From contig JAFLCG010000003.1 of NCBI GenBank assembly GCA_017303635.1, positions 248,001 through 312,000 of the forward strand: a DNA stretch of 64,000 nucleotides, written 5' to 3'. Shown in pieces: positions 16,624 through 25,970 of this stretch. Position 1 is the stretch's first letter; the number at the start of each line of letters is the position of its first letter. The position numbers were made by a program, and so were the translations under genes. Under the pieces are notes generated by a model. The model was not told where the DNA came from. It ran no database searches and was given only the letters and a program-made list of their open reading frames with translations. Source of the stretch: Anaerolineae bacterium (GTDB taxonomy: Bacteria > Chloroflexota > Anaerolineae > Aggregatilineales > Phototrophicaceae).

Positions 16624-16951
16624 TGCCCTGCCTCCGATCGTTGTTAGCTCCATTTTATGACTCATTAGTGGTTTTGTTCAGGTATTGAAAACTTTATGAC
16701 CAGTTTTCTATCCTGCTTCTCATAAAGCATTCACATTTGTCCGTTAATTTTGTCACAAATGGACGATCTGCCTGTCATCGCACTCACGTTCAAGCCGATG
16801 CTCCCTCCCTCCTACACCATCGCAGTCCCATCGCCGCCAGGGCATGGTCGCCATTTTCGGGCAGGCCATCATCGAATCGCTGTACTCACCAACCTGCCCA
16901 GGGGGCGCAACTCAATGCGCCCCTTTTGATTCGTGAGGGAAACCAACCGCG
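16624..16951. other. AT-rich intergenic region with inverted repeats
   Basis: No gene found. Two inverted repeats stand out: CTTTATGA (16692-16699) with TCATAAAG (16720-16727), and CATTTGT (16734-16740) with ACAAATG (16755-16761). This stretch probably carries the promoter and operator of the kinase-GNAT operon. Nothing else is recognised up to the GHMP kinase stop. Confidence 0.45.
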
Positions 16952-17959
16952 TTAGGCTCGCATCAGCACAGTCGCGCCATCCGGATCAAAGCGGAAATCC
17001 ATCCGGTTGAGGGTGAGGGCGGTCAGGGCTGTTGTGATGGCTGCATGGTGTTCTTCATGGGCATAGATCATCAGGAAGCCACCCCCGCCCGCTCCGGTGA
17101 TTTTCCCGCCAATTGCCCCGTTGGCACGCGCCGTATCGTAGGCTACATCAATCTGGCTGTTGGTGATGTTGGCATTGACACCGCGTTTCTGCATCCAGGC
17201 CTGGTGCAGCAGATCACCGAAGTCATCCAGCCGCCCTTCCTGAATCGTATGCAGCATATCCAAGCCCAGGGCCTTGATGCGATGCATCTTTTCCAGCGTA
17301 GCCGGGTCCTGCTCGCGGCTGGCCTTTGACTGACTGGAGAGAATCTGTTCGGAATTACGGGATTTGCCTGTATAGAACAGCATCAGACGGCGCTGGAAGC
17401 TATCTAACACACCGGGTGGTGGTTTGACGGGTTCAACGGTCGTCTTCTCTTTCGTGAACGTGATGTAATTCAGCCCGCCCATGGTCGCGCCGTATTCATC
17501 TTGCTTGCCACTGGGCAGCTTGAGCTTGTTGATGCCGATGTCGCAGGCCATTTCGGCGATGTCCTGCTTGCTCATCGGGCGGGCATTCCATGACGACATG
17601 GCTGTAATCAGCGAGACGGCCACTGCCCCGGAGCCACCCAGCCCAGTCCCCGGCGGAATCTGTGAGGAGAGGAAGATATCGACCCCTTCCATATTCGGGA
17701 ACTCGCGGATGACGGCTTTTGCCAGCCCCAGTTCCCCTTCCGCAGTCAATTCCTGGCCGGGCTCGTGCCGGTAAAACATGCGGAAATCCGATGAGATCAC
17801 CTGGAGGGCAGGGGTCGCTGCAGTCGAGATGGTGGTATAGATGTAGCGGTTAATGGCCGTGTTCAAAACCGCCCCGCCGAACTGGCTGTAGTAAGCGGGT
17901 AGATCGGTGCCACCCCCGCCAAAACTGATCCGAACGGGTGCACGTGCAATGAGAAGCAA
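16952..17959 (-). CDS. GHMP family sugar kinase (heptose-7-phosphate kinase-like)
   Basis: 335 residues from a TTG at 17959, chosen because AGGAGG lies 6 nt upstream and the product then starts MLLIARAPVRISFGGGGTDL, exactly where family members begin. The next upstream ATG would add unrelated residues across the ribosome site. Motifs: RISFGGGGTDLPAYY (motif 1), PPGTGLGGSGAVAVS (ATP loop, motif 2, about residues 95-110) and GKITGAGGGGFLMIY (motif 3). The closest recognised group is D-glycero-D-manno-heptose-7-phosphate kinase-like/HddA; fucokinase or a related sugar kinase is also possible. No LPS-heptose genes are nearby. Divergent from the LysM/DUF4397 run. Confidence 0.9.
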   Translation of the reverse strand: MLLIARAPVRISFGGGGTDLPAYYSQFGGAVLNTAINRYIYTTISTAATPALQVISSDFRMFYRHEPGQELTAEGELGLAKAVIREFPNMEGVDIFLSSQIPPGTGLGGSGAVAVSLITAMSSWNARPMSKQDIAEMACDIGINKLKLPSGKQDEYGATMGGLNYITFTKEKTTVEPVKPPPGVLDSFQRRLMLFYTGKSRNSEQILSSQSKASREQDPATLEKMHRIKALGLDMLHTIQEGRLDDFGDLLHQAWMQKRGVNANITNSQIDVAYDTARANGAIGGKITGAGGGGFLMIYAHEEHHAAITTALTALTLNRMDFRFDPDGATVLMRA

Positions 17960-18106
17960 CCTAATCCTCCTGAGCCAGTGGGGCATGAATGGGTTCCTAC
18001 AATCATCCACCAGTTAAACCAGATTCAACCTTGAGAACACCCAACATAGCCACCTGAAAAAGCCGGGTTGTAAGGCAAGTGACAGGCGGGCATCGCTAAA
18101 CTGCCT

Positions 18107-18135
18107 TTGTTCTAAGTGTATACTTCGGTTACACT
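18107..18135 (+). promoter_or_regulatory. promoter for the LysM-DUF4397 operon
   Basis: TTGTTC (18107-18112), 17-nt spacer, TACACT (18130-18135), 43 bp before the LysM gene. Confidence 0.5.
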
Positions 18136-18178
18136 GGACAGTTGTGCTGCACATTTCAGGGTATCCTGCAGGATCGAC

Positions 18179-18715
18179 ATGCGTTTTCGTATTTTCCTTC
18201 GCAATTTTCTGTTGCTGATCCTGGTGAGCGCCCTATTTGCCGGGGTGGCGTTTGCCATAACCTATAATGATAGGCAGGGTAACCTGGCTATTACCTATGA
18301 CAACAATACACGCATTGTACGGACGGCAATCCGCCTGGCGCTGAATGATGCGACCCGCACGATGGAAGCGGGTATACCCCACTTTCGCTATCTGGTGATT
18401 GAAGAGGGTAAACCGCTGATTGATGTCGCGGTTGAGTACAATACCACGATTGATGTCATCCGCATGGCGAACCGCCTGCTGCCCACCGTCGATTCAGGTT
18501 CCGGTGTGCGGCTCATCATCCCCCAGAATGTCCAGGTACTTTCTCCGCCACGCACTTATCGGACACCCGTTTACGTGGCAAATGGAACAGAAACTTTAGA
18601 ACAGCTGGCGGCGCAATTTGATGTCCCGGTCGAGATCTTGCAGGAGGATAACCCCATCCTGGATCAGCGCGGCATCATCGCGGGCGACCTGGTCTTTGTC
18701 GCGCAGCTTATCTAA
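18179..18715 (+). CDS. exported protein with two LysM-like repeats
   Basis: 178 residues. MRFRIFLRNFLLLILVSALFAGVAFA is a signal peptide; ATG 18179 has AGGA 6 nt upstream. Two LysM-like modules follow: YLVIEEGKPLIDVAVEYNTTIDVIRMANRL near residue 75 and VANGTETLEQLAAQFDVPVEILQEDNP near residue 130, each ending in a G-x-x-L/V-x-I/V-P-type strand. LysM modules bind N-acetylglucosamine polymers such as peptidoglycan. The stop is 4 nt before the following DUF4397 lipoprotein, so this is the first gene of an extracellular-protein operon and may anchor or template it at the cell wall. Confidence 0.8.
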   Translation: MRFRIFLRNFLLLILVSALFAGVAFAITYNDRQGNLAITYDNNTRIVRTAIRLALNDATRTMEAGIPHFRYLVIEEGKPLIDVAVEYNTTIDVIRMANRLLPTVDSGSGVRLIIPQNVQVLSPPRTYRTPVYVANGTETLEQLAAQFDVPVEILQEDNPILDQRGIIAGDLVFVAQLI

Positions 18716-18719
18716 CCTA

Positions 18720-20975
18720 ATGATGAAGCACGTACATGGGAAATCTGCTGTGAAACGACTTGCATGGATTCGCACACTCTTGTTACTGGTCATGGTGGCT
18801 GCCGGGCTGGCAGCCTGTGACACAGGGGAACCCCCGCCCATCACCGTGGTTGTCCCGATCACGGCGGTCGATGACACCGTCGCGCTGGAAAATGCAGTCA
18901 ATGAAGCGCTGACCGGGACAGCAGCGGTCAATTTTGCCCAAACCGCCACCGTAGCCGCGCAGGGCGGGATTACTTATACCCCCAGTGCTACGTATACCCC
19001 ATCCGTTACGCCTACCTTCACACCCACGCGCTTTGTCACCAGTACAGCCACGCCGCGACCGACCGAGACGCCGACGGTGACATTTGCCCCGCTGAATACC
19101 AATACCCCCCAAGCCGCTGCTGAAGCGGATACGGCCTGGTTGCGGGTACTCCACGCCTATAGTGACCTTGCCGCCCTGGAAGATGAAACTGGTTCTCCAT
19201 TTGATATTTATGTGAACGACCAGCGCATCCAGCGGTCTTTGCTGCGTGGTGAGGGCACCGGCTACTTGCAGGTGGTTCCGGGTACAGTACGGGTGACTTT
19301 ACGAACGGTCGATGATTTCCTGAGCGCTACAGAACCGCAGCCGGTCATCAGCCAGACGATCGAAATTCCCGCTGGTTCAGCCACGGCGGTGATCATCCGC
19401 AACGAGCAGATTAGCGAAGGCGACGTCCGGTTGGGTCTGTTGCCCTTGCGCGAGGATGCATCTCCGCTGGGCACTGGACGCAGCCGCCTGACGATCCTGC
19501 ATTCAAATCCGGAACTGTTACCTATCAATGCGATCCTTTCCGACCGCAAGCAAGCGATCGCCTATAACTTCACGGCTGAGAGTGTCATCGGACCACTGGA
19601 TGTTGATTCCGGTGACTACACCATTGACCTCTTTGACAGCAAATTCCCGGATCAATACATTGGCAGCCTGCCAACGATCCAGATTGCTTCGTATCGCAAT
19701 TACATTGTGGTGCTTTCCCCCTATCGGGGGGCGGATGCTCGCCTGACGGATGCCTTAGTCTTTTCCGGCAGTACACGTATCCCGCGCGGAGAGGTTTTCG
19801 CCCGCTTCATTAATGCTGCCGAAACCATCGGCAATGTGCGGATCCATCTCAATCAGCAGTCCATTTTGCCAGAACTCGCACCGGGGGAAATCAGCGACCC
19901 GGTTCCTGTGCCGGTTTCTGGCAGCCTCATGACCATGAGCAATCAGGCTGGCGCAGACCTGCAAATTTCTTGCCAGGGCAGCGGACTCGGGCCATGGCAG
20001 GAAGCCAGTGAGGTGGAAAGCGACAAGCTCATCCTGCTGACCTCGGTGACCGGCACGGGCGGTACGCTCTCCATCTGTGCCAATACCCTGTCTCTGAACC
20101 CACCGACATCCAGCATTAATGCCAGCTTACGCATGATCAATATGCTGCCGAACTCGGTGCCCTTGCTGTTGCAGGTGCGCCCAATCCGGTTTGAGCAGGT
20201 GCAAACCGCCGGGGCAGATGTCACGACGCAGGAAATTGGCGAAGACCGCAATCCCTGGGTCACCCTCACGGATACGGCGGTGCGGTTGGGGGCTTTCTCC
20301 GACTATATCACCCGTATACCGGGCAGCTACGCCATCCGAATCGTCCCTTCGGGAACGGCCAATACCCTGGCAGGCTTGGAGCAGGTGCAATTGTCAGCCG
20401 GCGGGATTTATGATCTGATCGTGCTGCCGGGGGACAATCCGGGGTCTGCCCAGTTGATTGTGGTTCAGCCACAGGTACAGATCACGAATCTGGCGATCAA
20501 TGAAGGTGATCCTGAAGCGATTGCTGAAGCCGTTCAGGCGACCCTGACGGCAGCCGCGCCCCGCGTGACCAGTACACCGACCCAGGCCAGTACGCCGACG
20601 GCGACACCGACCCCAGTGCTGACGAATACGCCCCGTCCCACCAATACGCCCAATGTGCTGCCGCCTGCGATCAGCGTGGATCTGGTGCCGCCCAATCAGG
20701 TTATCGGTGGCACCTTCACACTCCGTGCGGTCAACTTCGCCCCGGGACGGCGTTACTCGGTCGTGCTGGACTCCATTGGGGAGGAAATTGCAACGGGGAC
20801 CGTCGAACCGAATGGCAGTTTCAGCGTGGTCATCACTATCCCGCCAGAACTGCAATTGGCAGCCGGCCCGCAGAGCGTGAGCGTAACGGTTAACCGGCCT
20901 GATGGAATCCGGCAAGTGGCCTATGCACTGATCTTGCTGGCGGATGTGCGATTGACACCTTCGCCAACACCGTGA
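18720..20975 (+). CDS. DUF4397-repeat lipoprotein with TP-rich linkers
   Basis: 751 residues if started at ATG 18720; an in-frame GTG at 18750 would give a cleaner lipoprotein signal (VKRLAWIRTLLLLVMVAAGLAAC). The lipobox LAAC is followed by a T/P-rich stretch (TPSATYTPSVTPTFTPTRF). Several DUF4397 units follow, each with the pattern LRVLHAYSD...FDIYVNDQRI...Y-x-x-V-x-P-G, beginning near residue 135. A second linker (TPTQASTPTATPTPV) leads to an Ig-like end domain (VPPNQVIGGTFTLRAVNFAPG). DUF4397 is a beta-sandwich found in extracellular proteins, with unknown ligands. It is part of a four-gene surface-protein run. Confidence 0.82.
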   Translation: MMKHVHGKSAVKRLAWIRTLLLLVMVAAGLAACDTGEPPPITVVVPITAVDDTVALENAVNEALTGTAAVNFAQTATVAAQGGITYTPSATYTPSVTPTFTPTRFVTSTATPRPTETPTVTFAPLNTNTPQAAAEADTAWLRVLHAYSDLAALEDETGSPFDIYVNDQRIQRSLLRGEGTGYLQVVPGTVRVTLRTVDDFLSATEPQPVISQTIEIPAGSATAVIIRNEQISEGDVRLGLLPLREDASPLGTGRSRLTILHSNPELLPINAILSDRKQAIAYNFTAESVIGPLDVDSGDYTIDLFDSKFPDQYIGSLPTIQIASYRNYIVVLSPYRGADARLTDALVFSGSTRIPRGEVFARFINAAETIGNVRIHLNQQSILPELAPGEISDPVPVPVSGSLMTMSNQAGADLQISCQGSGLGPWQEASEVESDKLILLTSVTGTGGTLSICANTLSLNPPTSSINASLRMINMLPNSVPLLLQVRPIRFEQVQTAGADVTTQEIGEDRNPWVTLTDTAVRLGAFSDYITRIPGSYAIRIVPSGTANTLAGLEQVQLSAGGIYDLIVLPGDNPGSAQLIVVQPQVQITNLAINEGDPEAIAEAVQATLTAAAPRVTSTPTQASTPTATPTPVLTNTPRPTNTPNVLPPAISVDLVPPNQVIGGTFTLRAVNFAPGRRYSVVLDSIGEEIATGTVEPNGSFSVVITIPPELQLAAGPQSVSVTVNRPDGIRQVAYALILLADVRLTPSPTP

Positions 20976-21003
20976 AGGCAAGTTGAGGGGTGAGGAAACG
21001 GCC

Positions 21004-22959
21004 ATGACAAAATCTGCCAAACTGGCGTTGAGTGTACTTTTCTTGCTGGCGGCTTCTGTCGCCAGCATTCTGATGATTATCCCAGGTACGGCCCAGGCGG
21101 AATCGGTCGGCAGCATCCGTATTGTGAACGGCTTGCTGGGGATCGGCCCGGTGGATGTCTACCTGAATGATCGCCGGGTGGCCTATGGCCTGCTTCCGGA
21201 GGATTCCACTTCGTACTTCTGCATTACCCCCGGGCAATATTCCCTGGCCATCCGCCCGCAGGATGCCGACCCCCTCAGCGCCCCGGTCACGGATATGCTG
21301 GTGAATGTCAGCGCTGGCCTCAGCAAGACAGCCATCGCCTGGCAGCGGCAGTTCGCTTCCGTGGATTACCAACCCATGCTGGAGCAGTCCGGCAGCATCT
21401 TTGTCCTGGAAGATGACCGTTCGGCCCTGCGCCCTGGTTATACCCGGGTGCGGGCAGCGCATCTGGCACCCGGCGCACCGGAATATCTGACGATTGGGAA
21501 TCCCCGTGCGGCCCTTATCTATCAACTGGGACGGGAGCAGCAAGCCGGGAGTGTCGATATCAACGCTGCCCAGTATCAACTGGCGCTGTTAGAGGGCAAC
21601 GGGGATAGCGAAGAAGTTCTGGAACGTCTGCCAGATACCATCTTTAATGCCAACATGCTGCAGACGCTGGTGATTGTGCCGGATGTGCGACCTCCCGACC
21701 TGGTGAACAACCGCCGGGTGCTGCCCACGATCACTAATCAACTGCGTTTGTTTACGGTCAGTGCGCCCGTACAGACTGCCCCACGCAGCGGGATCAATCT
21801 CCGTTTTGTGAACGCTGCGTTCAATTCGCCCGTGGTGGATGTGTATATGGATGGGGCCCTCATCGCCCCCAGCATTCCTTATGCCGGTTCGACCACCTAT
21901 CAGGCCATTGATGGATTTGTGCATACGCTGACCATCCGGCGGGCTGGCAGCGGCCCTGATGGTGCGATCCTGGCGGAAGGCACTTATGATATTGCGGCTG
22001 CTCAACGCAATCTGACTCATTGGACGATGACGCTGTTGAATGGCACGCCTGCCAATGAAGCTGCCGCAGCAGCCGGTCAAATTCTGGGCTTACCGTCGAC
22101 GATCCTCTCGGCCCCCGGTAGTTCGGTGCTGATGAGCATGATCCCGGATAATGTGACCACGACCAATCCAAGCGAAGCACGACTGCGGCTGGTCAATGCC
22201 GTGGACGGTCTGCTGCCGATCAGCTTACAAACCCTCAACAACGTGCAATATGACCCCATTCCAGGGCAACCTGATCCGACCCTGGCCCCCGGCGTGCCAA
22301 CGGCCACACCGGGTTTCGAGCGGCTGATCAACCTGGCCCCGTTTGGCGGCTATGCTGATGAGTTCTCCACCCGTATTGGCCAATACAGCCAGTTAAACTT
22401 TGTGCTCAACACGAATGGGAGTTCGGTGTTTCAACTGAACGACCAACGGCTAATTGATGGTATGGTCTATACCTATATGCTGGTGGGTTCGGCTTCCAAC
22501 AATCCACCGATTCGTCTGATCCAACTGCAGAATTATGGTTGCGGCGCGACCATTTTGCTGTCCGGGCAAGAACCGACAGCCACCCCGACTCGCATCCCGC
22601 CCATTTTCCTGCCAACCGAGACATTCCTGCCCGGCACACCGACGCTGCCACCAGCTACTGATCAACTGAATAACTCCGGCGGCAATTCCGGCGGTGTTAA
22701 CGTTCAACCCACGCGACGTCGGCCAACGAGTACGCCTCGCGGGAATCCTTCGGCGACCGCAGCGCCACCCACATCCGTACCGCCAACGGATGTCCCACCG
22801 ACCGCAATACCACCGACGGCAGTCCCGCCGACTGCAGTACCGCCGACTGATGTCCCACCGACTGATGTCCCACCGACTGATGTCCCACCGACAGCGGTCC
22901 CGCCAACTGACGTACCACCGACCGCAGTACCACCAACCGATCCACCTACGGGTGGATAA
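21004..22959 (+). CDS. DUF4397-repeat exported protein with C-terminal VPPT repeats
   Basis: 651 residues from ATG 21004 (GAGGAAAC 6 nt upstream). MTKSAKLALSVLFLLAASVASILMIIPGTAQA is a signal peptide with A-Q-A cleavage. At least three DUF4397 modules follow (GSIRIVNGLLGIGPVDVYLND; VRAAHLAPGAPEYLTIG; LRFVNAAFNSPVVDVYMDG). The C-terminal 130 residues are disordered: TPTR linkers and then a tandem VPPTD/VPPTA array, typical of wall-spanning or glycosylated stalks. No sorting motif or membrane span follows, so the tail is either embedded in the wall or free. It lies between two other DUF4397 genes in the same direction. Confidence 0.82.
   Translation: MTKSAKLALSVLFLLAASVASILMIIPGTAQAESVGSIRIVNGLLGIGPVDVYLNDRRVAYGLLPEDSTSYFCITPGQYSLAIRPQDADPLSAPVTDMLVNVSAGLSKTAIAWQRQFASVDYQPMLEQSGSIFVLEDDRSALRPGYTRVRAAHLAPGAPEYLTIGNPRAALIYQLGREQQAGSVDINAAQYQLALLEGNGDSEEVLERLPDTIFNANMLQTLVIVPDVRPPDLVNNRRVLPTITNQLRLFTVSAPVQTAPRSGINLRFVNAAFNSPVVDVYMDGALIAPSIPYAGSTTYQAIDGFVHTLTIRRAGSGPDGAILAEGTYDIAAAQRNLTHWTMTLLNGTPANEAAAAAGQILGLPSTILSAPGSSVLMSMIPDNVTTTNPSEARLRLVNAVDGLLPISLQTLNNVQYDPIPGQPDPTLAPGVPTATPGFERLINLAPFGGYADEFSTRIGQYSQLNFVLNTNGSSVFQLNDQRLIDGMVYTYMLVGSASNNPPIRLIQLQNYGCGATILLSGQEPTATPTRIPPIFLPTETFLPGTPTLPPATDQLNNSGGNSGGVNVQPTRRRPTSTPRGNPSATAAPPTSVPPTDVPPTAIPPTAVPPTAVPPTDVPPTDVPPTDVPPTAVPPTDVPPTAVPPTDPPTGG
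22780..22950 (+). repeat. 15-bp coding tandem repeat (VPPT[DA])
   Basis: About eleven consecutive 15-bp units encode V/I-P-P-T-D/A, with CCACCGACTGATGTC occurring in near-identical adjacent copies around 22855-22890. This is a likely site of copy-number variation between strains. Confidence 0.75.
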
Positions 22960-23001
22960 GGATGGTACTGCGTTACCATAAATGTGAAATGGATTGAGTG
23001 C

Positions 23002-24792
23002 ATGAGACGACAAGGTGTTTTGGGGCTGTTCCTCCTCCTCAGTTTGTTACTGGTTAGCCAGGTGCCGACCGCAGCACAACAGCTACCGGCTGGCAACATA
23101 GGAGAACTCCGACTGGTCAATGCACTGACCGGACTCGGCAATATTGACCTCTATCTCAACGGTGTGCTTGTCCGGGTGGATCTGCCGCCGGAAACCGCTA
23201 GCTCATACCTCAATGTGCCGGCAGGCCGACATCGGCTTGAAGCCCGCATGGTTGGCAGCGATGCGACCGCCGAGCCGGTCGCCAGCGATGTGATTGACGT
23301 AGCGGCTAACAGCGTGATGACGGCAGTCATCTACCAATCCCAATTCAGCGGTGTCCGCCCGCCAACCTATGCAGCCGCAGGGTCTATTTTTAGCCAGGTC
23401 GAAGATCGCAATCCGATTCCACTGGGCGGCACGCGCTTGACGGCCATCCACCTGGCAGCAGGGGCACCTAACCTGCTCAGCGTCGCCTATCCCAGCCGAG
23501 CGTCTATCATGCATCAGGTGAGCTACGCGCAGGCCTATGGCACAGTCGATGTTGCGCCAGGCATTTATCGCCTGACGCTGGTGGATGCAGCTCTGCCTGA
23601 TTTACCCATCCGCTACCGGGCGGGCGAAGTCAATCTGTTCGCCGGAGCGCTCTACACGTTCATCATCGTGCCGGATTTACAGGTCAGCGACCGCGCCCCC
23701 GGCAAGACGGATCAAGTGCGCTTTTTCGTCATCACAGCACCGCTTGATCCACCCCCGAATGGAATCGCGCTGCGAATCATCCATACGGCCGTCAACACTG
23801 ACGTGGTGGATGTCTATATTGACGAGCGGTTGGTGGCGTCCCGGCTCAGTTTTGGGCAGTTTACCACCTATATTGGGCTGGAGCGCTACAGCCATGTGAT
23901 CGCGCTGCGCCCTTATAACACGCCGTCGGATTCACCAGCGCTGGCCCGTTTAAGCTTAACCCTGAATGCCGATAACCAAAGTCAGCAGAACTGGTCGCTG
24001 CTGCTATTAAATGCCTCGCAAAATGATCCCACGCTCGGTCAACCCGTCCTGTTGGCGAGTGACAATCCGGCACTGGTTACGGATAATCCTAATCGCAGCA
24101 TTCCTACGCGGGGCGGGCCAATGATCCTGGCACTCACCCCGGATGATGTTTCTCAGACCCAGTCCGGGTTTGCGCGGGTGCGCCTGGTTCACGCTTTGGT
24201 GAACTTCCCGGCGCTGACCCTGAACTCACCTTCACAGCCGATCACACCCGGCGCTCCGCCGCCGACTAACCCGGTTCTGGGACCGCGTGAATTGGTACCG
24301 GATACCGAATTTGGTTTTATCGCCGGTGAAGAAGAAGTCCCTGCCGGAATTTATGAACAGGTCAATGTACAGGTCGCTTTCAGCGGTCAGCCCATTACCG
24401 CTCTAGGACGCCAGCAGTTATTAGAAGGCCAGGTGTATACCTATGTGGTCGCATCTGCGCCCAATCCCAACGAGCCGCCTCGCATCATCCTGATTGTCGA
24501 TCACGGCGAGGGCATCTCGGCCCGCTTCAGTTTTGCTGGTCAACTGGCACGTAACCAGGTCAACGTCCGTGAACAGGCCACAGTCAATTCGGCTTTGTTG
24601 GCAACCCTCAATAACAACGCCGGGGTGATCGTTCTGGGACGGAATGCCGATGCGGAGTGGGTACGCATTCGGTTCAGCAATCCATCAACCGGGCGCATTC
24701 AGGAAGGCTGGATGTCTGCCGGGCTGCTGATTGTGACGCGGCAGGGGGCACGGGTGAACATCAATACCCTGCCGGTGGTCGGCAATCGGTAG
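23002..24792 (+). CDS. DUF4397-repeat exported protein with C-terminal SH3b domain
   Basis: 596 residues from ATG 23002; a GTG at 22984 would add six residues. MRRQGVLGLFLLLSLLLVSQVPTAAQ is a signal peptide. DUF4397 modules occur near residues 35 (GELRLVNALTGLGNIDLYLNG), 150 (LTAIHLAAGAPNLLSVAY) and 255 (LRIIHTAVNTDVVDVYIDE), matching the previous gene module for module, so the two are paralogues. The end differs: in place of a VPPT stalk there is a bacterial SH3 domain (NQVNVREQATVNSALLATL ... GWMSAGLL, about residues 515-575), a module that binds peptidoglycan peptides. It is the last gene of the surface-protein run. Confidence 0.83.
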   Translation: MRRQGVLGLFLLLSLLLVSQVPTAAQQLPAGNIGELRLVNALTGLGNIDLYLNGVLVRVDLPPETASSYLNVPAGRHRLEARMVGSDATAEPVASDVIDVAANSVMTAVIYQSQFSGVRPPTYAAAGSIFSQVEDRNPIPLGGTRLTAIHLAAGAPNLLSVAYPSRASIMHQVSYAQAYGTVDVAPGIYRLTLVDAALPDLPIRYRAGEVNLFAGALYTFIIVPDLQVSDRAPGKTDQVRFFVITAPLDPPPNGIALRIIHTAVNTDVVDVYIDERLVASRLSFGQFTTYIGLERYSHVIALRPYNTPSDSPALARLSLTLNADNQSQQNWSLLLLNASQNDPTLGQPVLLASDNPALVTDNPNRSIPTRGGPMILALTPDDVSQTQSGFARVRLVHALVNFPALTLNSPSQPITPGAPPPTNPVLGPRELVPDTEFGFIAGEEEVPAGIYEQVNVQVAFSGQPITALGRQQLLEGQVYTYVVASAPNPNEPPRIILIVDHGEGISARFSFAGQLARNQVNVREQATVNSALLATLNNNAGVIVLGRNADAEWVRIRFSNPSTGRIQEGWMSAGLLIVTRQGARVNINTLPVVGNR

Positions 24793-24821
24793 TTGCTTGC
24801 CAGTCGGCAGTCAATCGACTA

Positions 24822-24898
24822 TAGTCAATAGCCTACAAGCGGCGCCATGCCGGTGCTTTCGCCGGGGGGTTCCGCTATTGATCTTAGACTATTGACTA
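24822..24898. repeat. inverted repeat with GACTAT motifs in the M42 leader
   Basis: TAGTCAATAG (24822-24831) pairs with CTATTGACTA (24889-24898), and the flanks add further partial pairing. The segment next to the start (GACTATTGACTATCGACT) resembles the mutS2 leader (GACTATGAACTATAGGCTATCGACT, 4208-4232). Confidence 0.5.
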
Positions 24899-24911
24899 TC
24901 GACTAATCTCC

Positions 24912-25970
24912 ATGATTCTCAAAGAACTCTCTGAAGCGGTGGGTGTCTCCGGTGATGAAGCGGCAGTCCGCCAGATCATCCTGCAGCACATTGATGAACA
25001 TGCTGAGGATATTCGCATTGACGCGATGGGTAACATCACTGCGCTCAAGCGGGCGGTCAAACCAGGGCGCCGACCCCGCCCCCGAGTCCTTCTAGCCGCA
25101 CATATGGATGAAGTCGGCTTTATGGTGACCGGCATTGACGGGGATGGTAGTCTGCGCTTCACCGCGATTGGCGGCATTGATGACCGCATCCTGCCAGCGC
25201 TGCGCGTGCGCGTGGGCGAGGAAGGGATCCCAGGGGTCATTCTGTGGACGCCGATCCATAAGAATCGGGATCAGGCTACGCGTGGGATTAGCAGCCTGCG
25301 GATCGATATTGGCGCCAGCAGTAAAGATGAAGTAGCTGGCAAGGTTAAACCCGGTGACCGGATCGCCTTTGACAGCGCCTATATGGAACTGGGCAGCGAG
25401 ACGTTGCGGGGTAAAGCCTTCGATGATCGGGTCGGTTGCTCGCTGCTGGTTGATGTGCTGCAAGGTGGCCCGTATCCCTGTGATGTGCTGGCGGCTTTCA
25501 CCGTGCAGGAGGAGATCGGCCTGCGGGGGGCCAAAGTGGCCGCGCAGACGCTCAAGCCGGATGTCGCCATCGCCTTGGAAGGCACAACAGCCAACGATAT
25601 TCTCAACCCGACCGCGGAACCCGACGATCCGACCGTCCCTAATCCGACCTGCAAGCTGGGAGATGGCCCGGTGCTGACAGTGATGGATGCCAGCCTGATC
25701 GTCAACCCACGCCTGCTGGGGTTCCTGCGCGCAGTGGCCGATTCACACAGCATCCCCACCCAACTCAAGACCTCACCCGGCGGCGGCACCGATGCCGGAG
25801 CCATCCATCGCGCCGGTGCCGGTGTACCCAGTGCGGTCATTTCAGTACCTTGCCGCTATATCCACAGCCCGGCAGCCTTGCTGCGCCGTTCAGATTATGC
25901 TCACACGCTGGCGCTCATTCAGGCCGTGCTGCGTGACCTGACAATGGATGTACTAGATTTCGATTCATGA
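24912..25970 (+). CDS. M42 family metallo-aminopeptidase
   Basis: 352 residues, the usual M42 length. Metal and catalytic residues are recognisable: AAHMDEVGF (H64, D66), GKAFDDRVG (bridging Asp), VQEEIGLRGA (catalytic Glu pair), and PCRYIHSPAALLRRSD (late His ligand). M42 enzymes (TET/glutamyl aminopeptidase or FrvX type) are cytoplasmic self-assembling particles that trim peptides from proteolysis. It lacks a signal peptide. No strong ribosome site precedes the ATG at 24912. The last codon overlaps the next gene by the sequence ATGA, indicating translational coupling. Confidence 0.93.
   Translation: MILKELSEAVGVSGDEAAVRQIILQHIDEHAEDIRIDAMGNITALKRAVKPGRRPRPRVLLAAHMDEVGFMVTGIDGDGSLRFTAIGGIDDRILPALRVRVGEEGIPGVILWTPIHKNRDQATRGISSLRIDIGASSKDEVAGKVKPGDRIAFDSAYMELGSETLRGKAFDDRVGCSLLVDVLQGGPYPCDVLAAFTVQEEIGLRGAKVAAQTLKPDVAIALEGTTANDILNPTAEPDDPTVPNPTCKLGDGPVLTVMDASLIVNPRLLGFLRAVADSHSIPTQLKTSPGGGTDAGAIHRAGAGVPSAVISVPCRYIHSPAALLRRSDYAHTLALIQAVLRDLTMDVLDFDS

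Noticed and set aside
22780..22950. Regular repeats that could be read as a CRISPR array
   Set aside because: Units are 15 bp, contiguous, in frame and encode VPPT repeats; there are no spacers.
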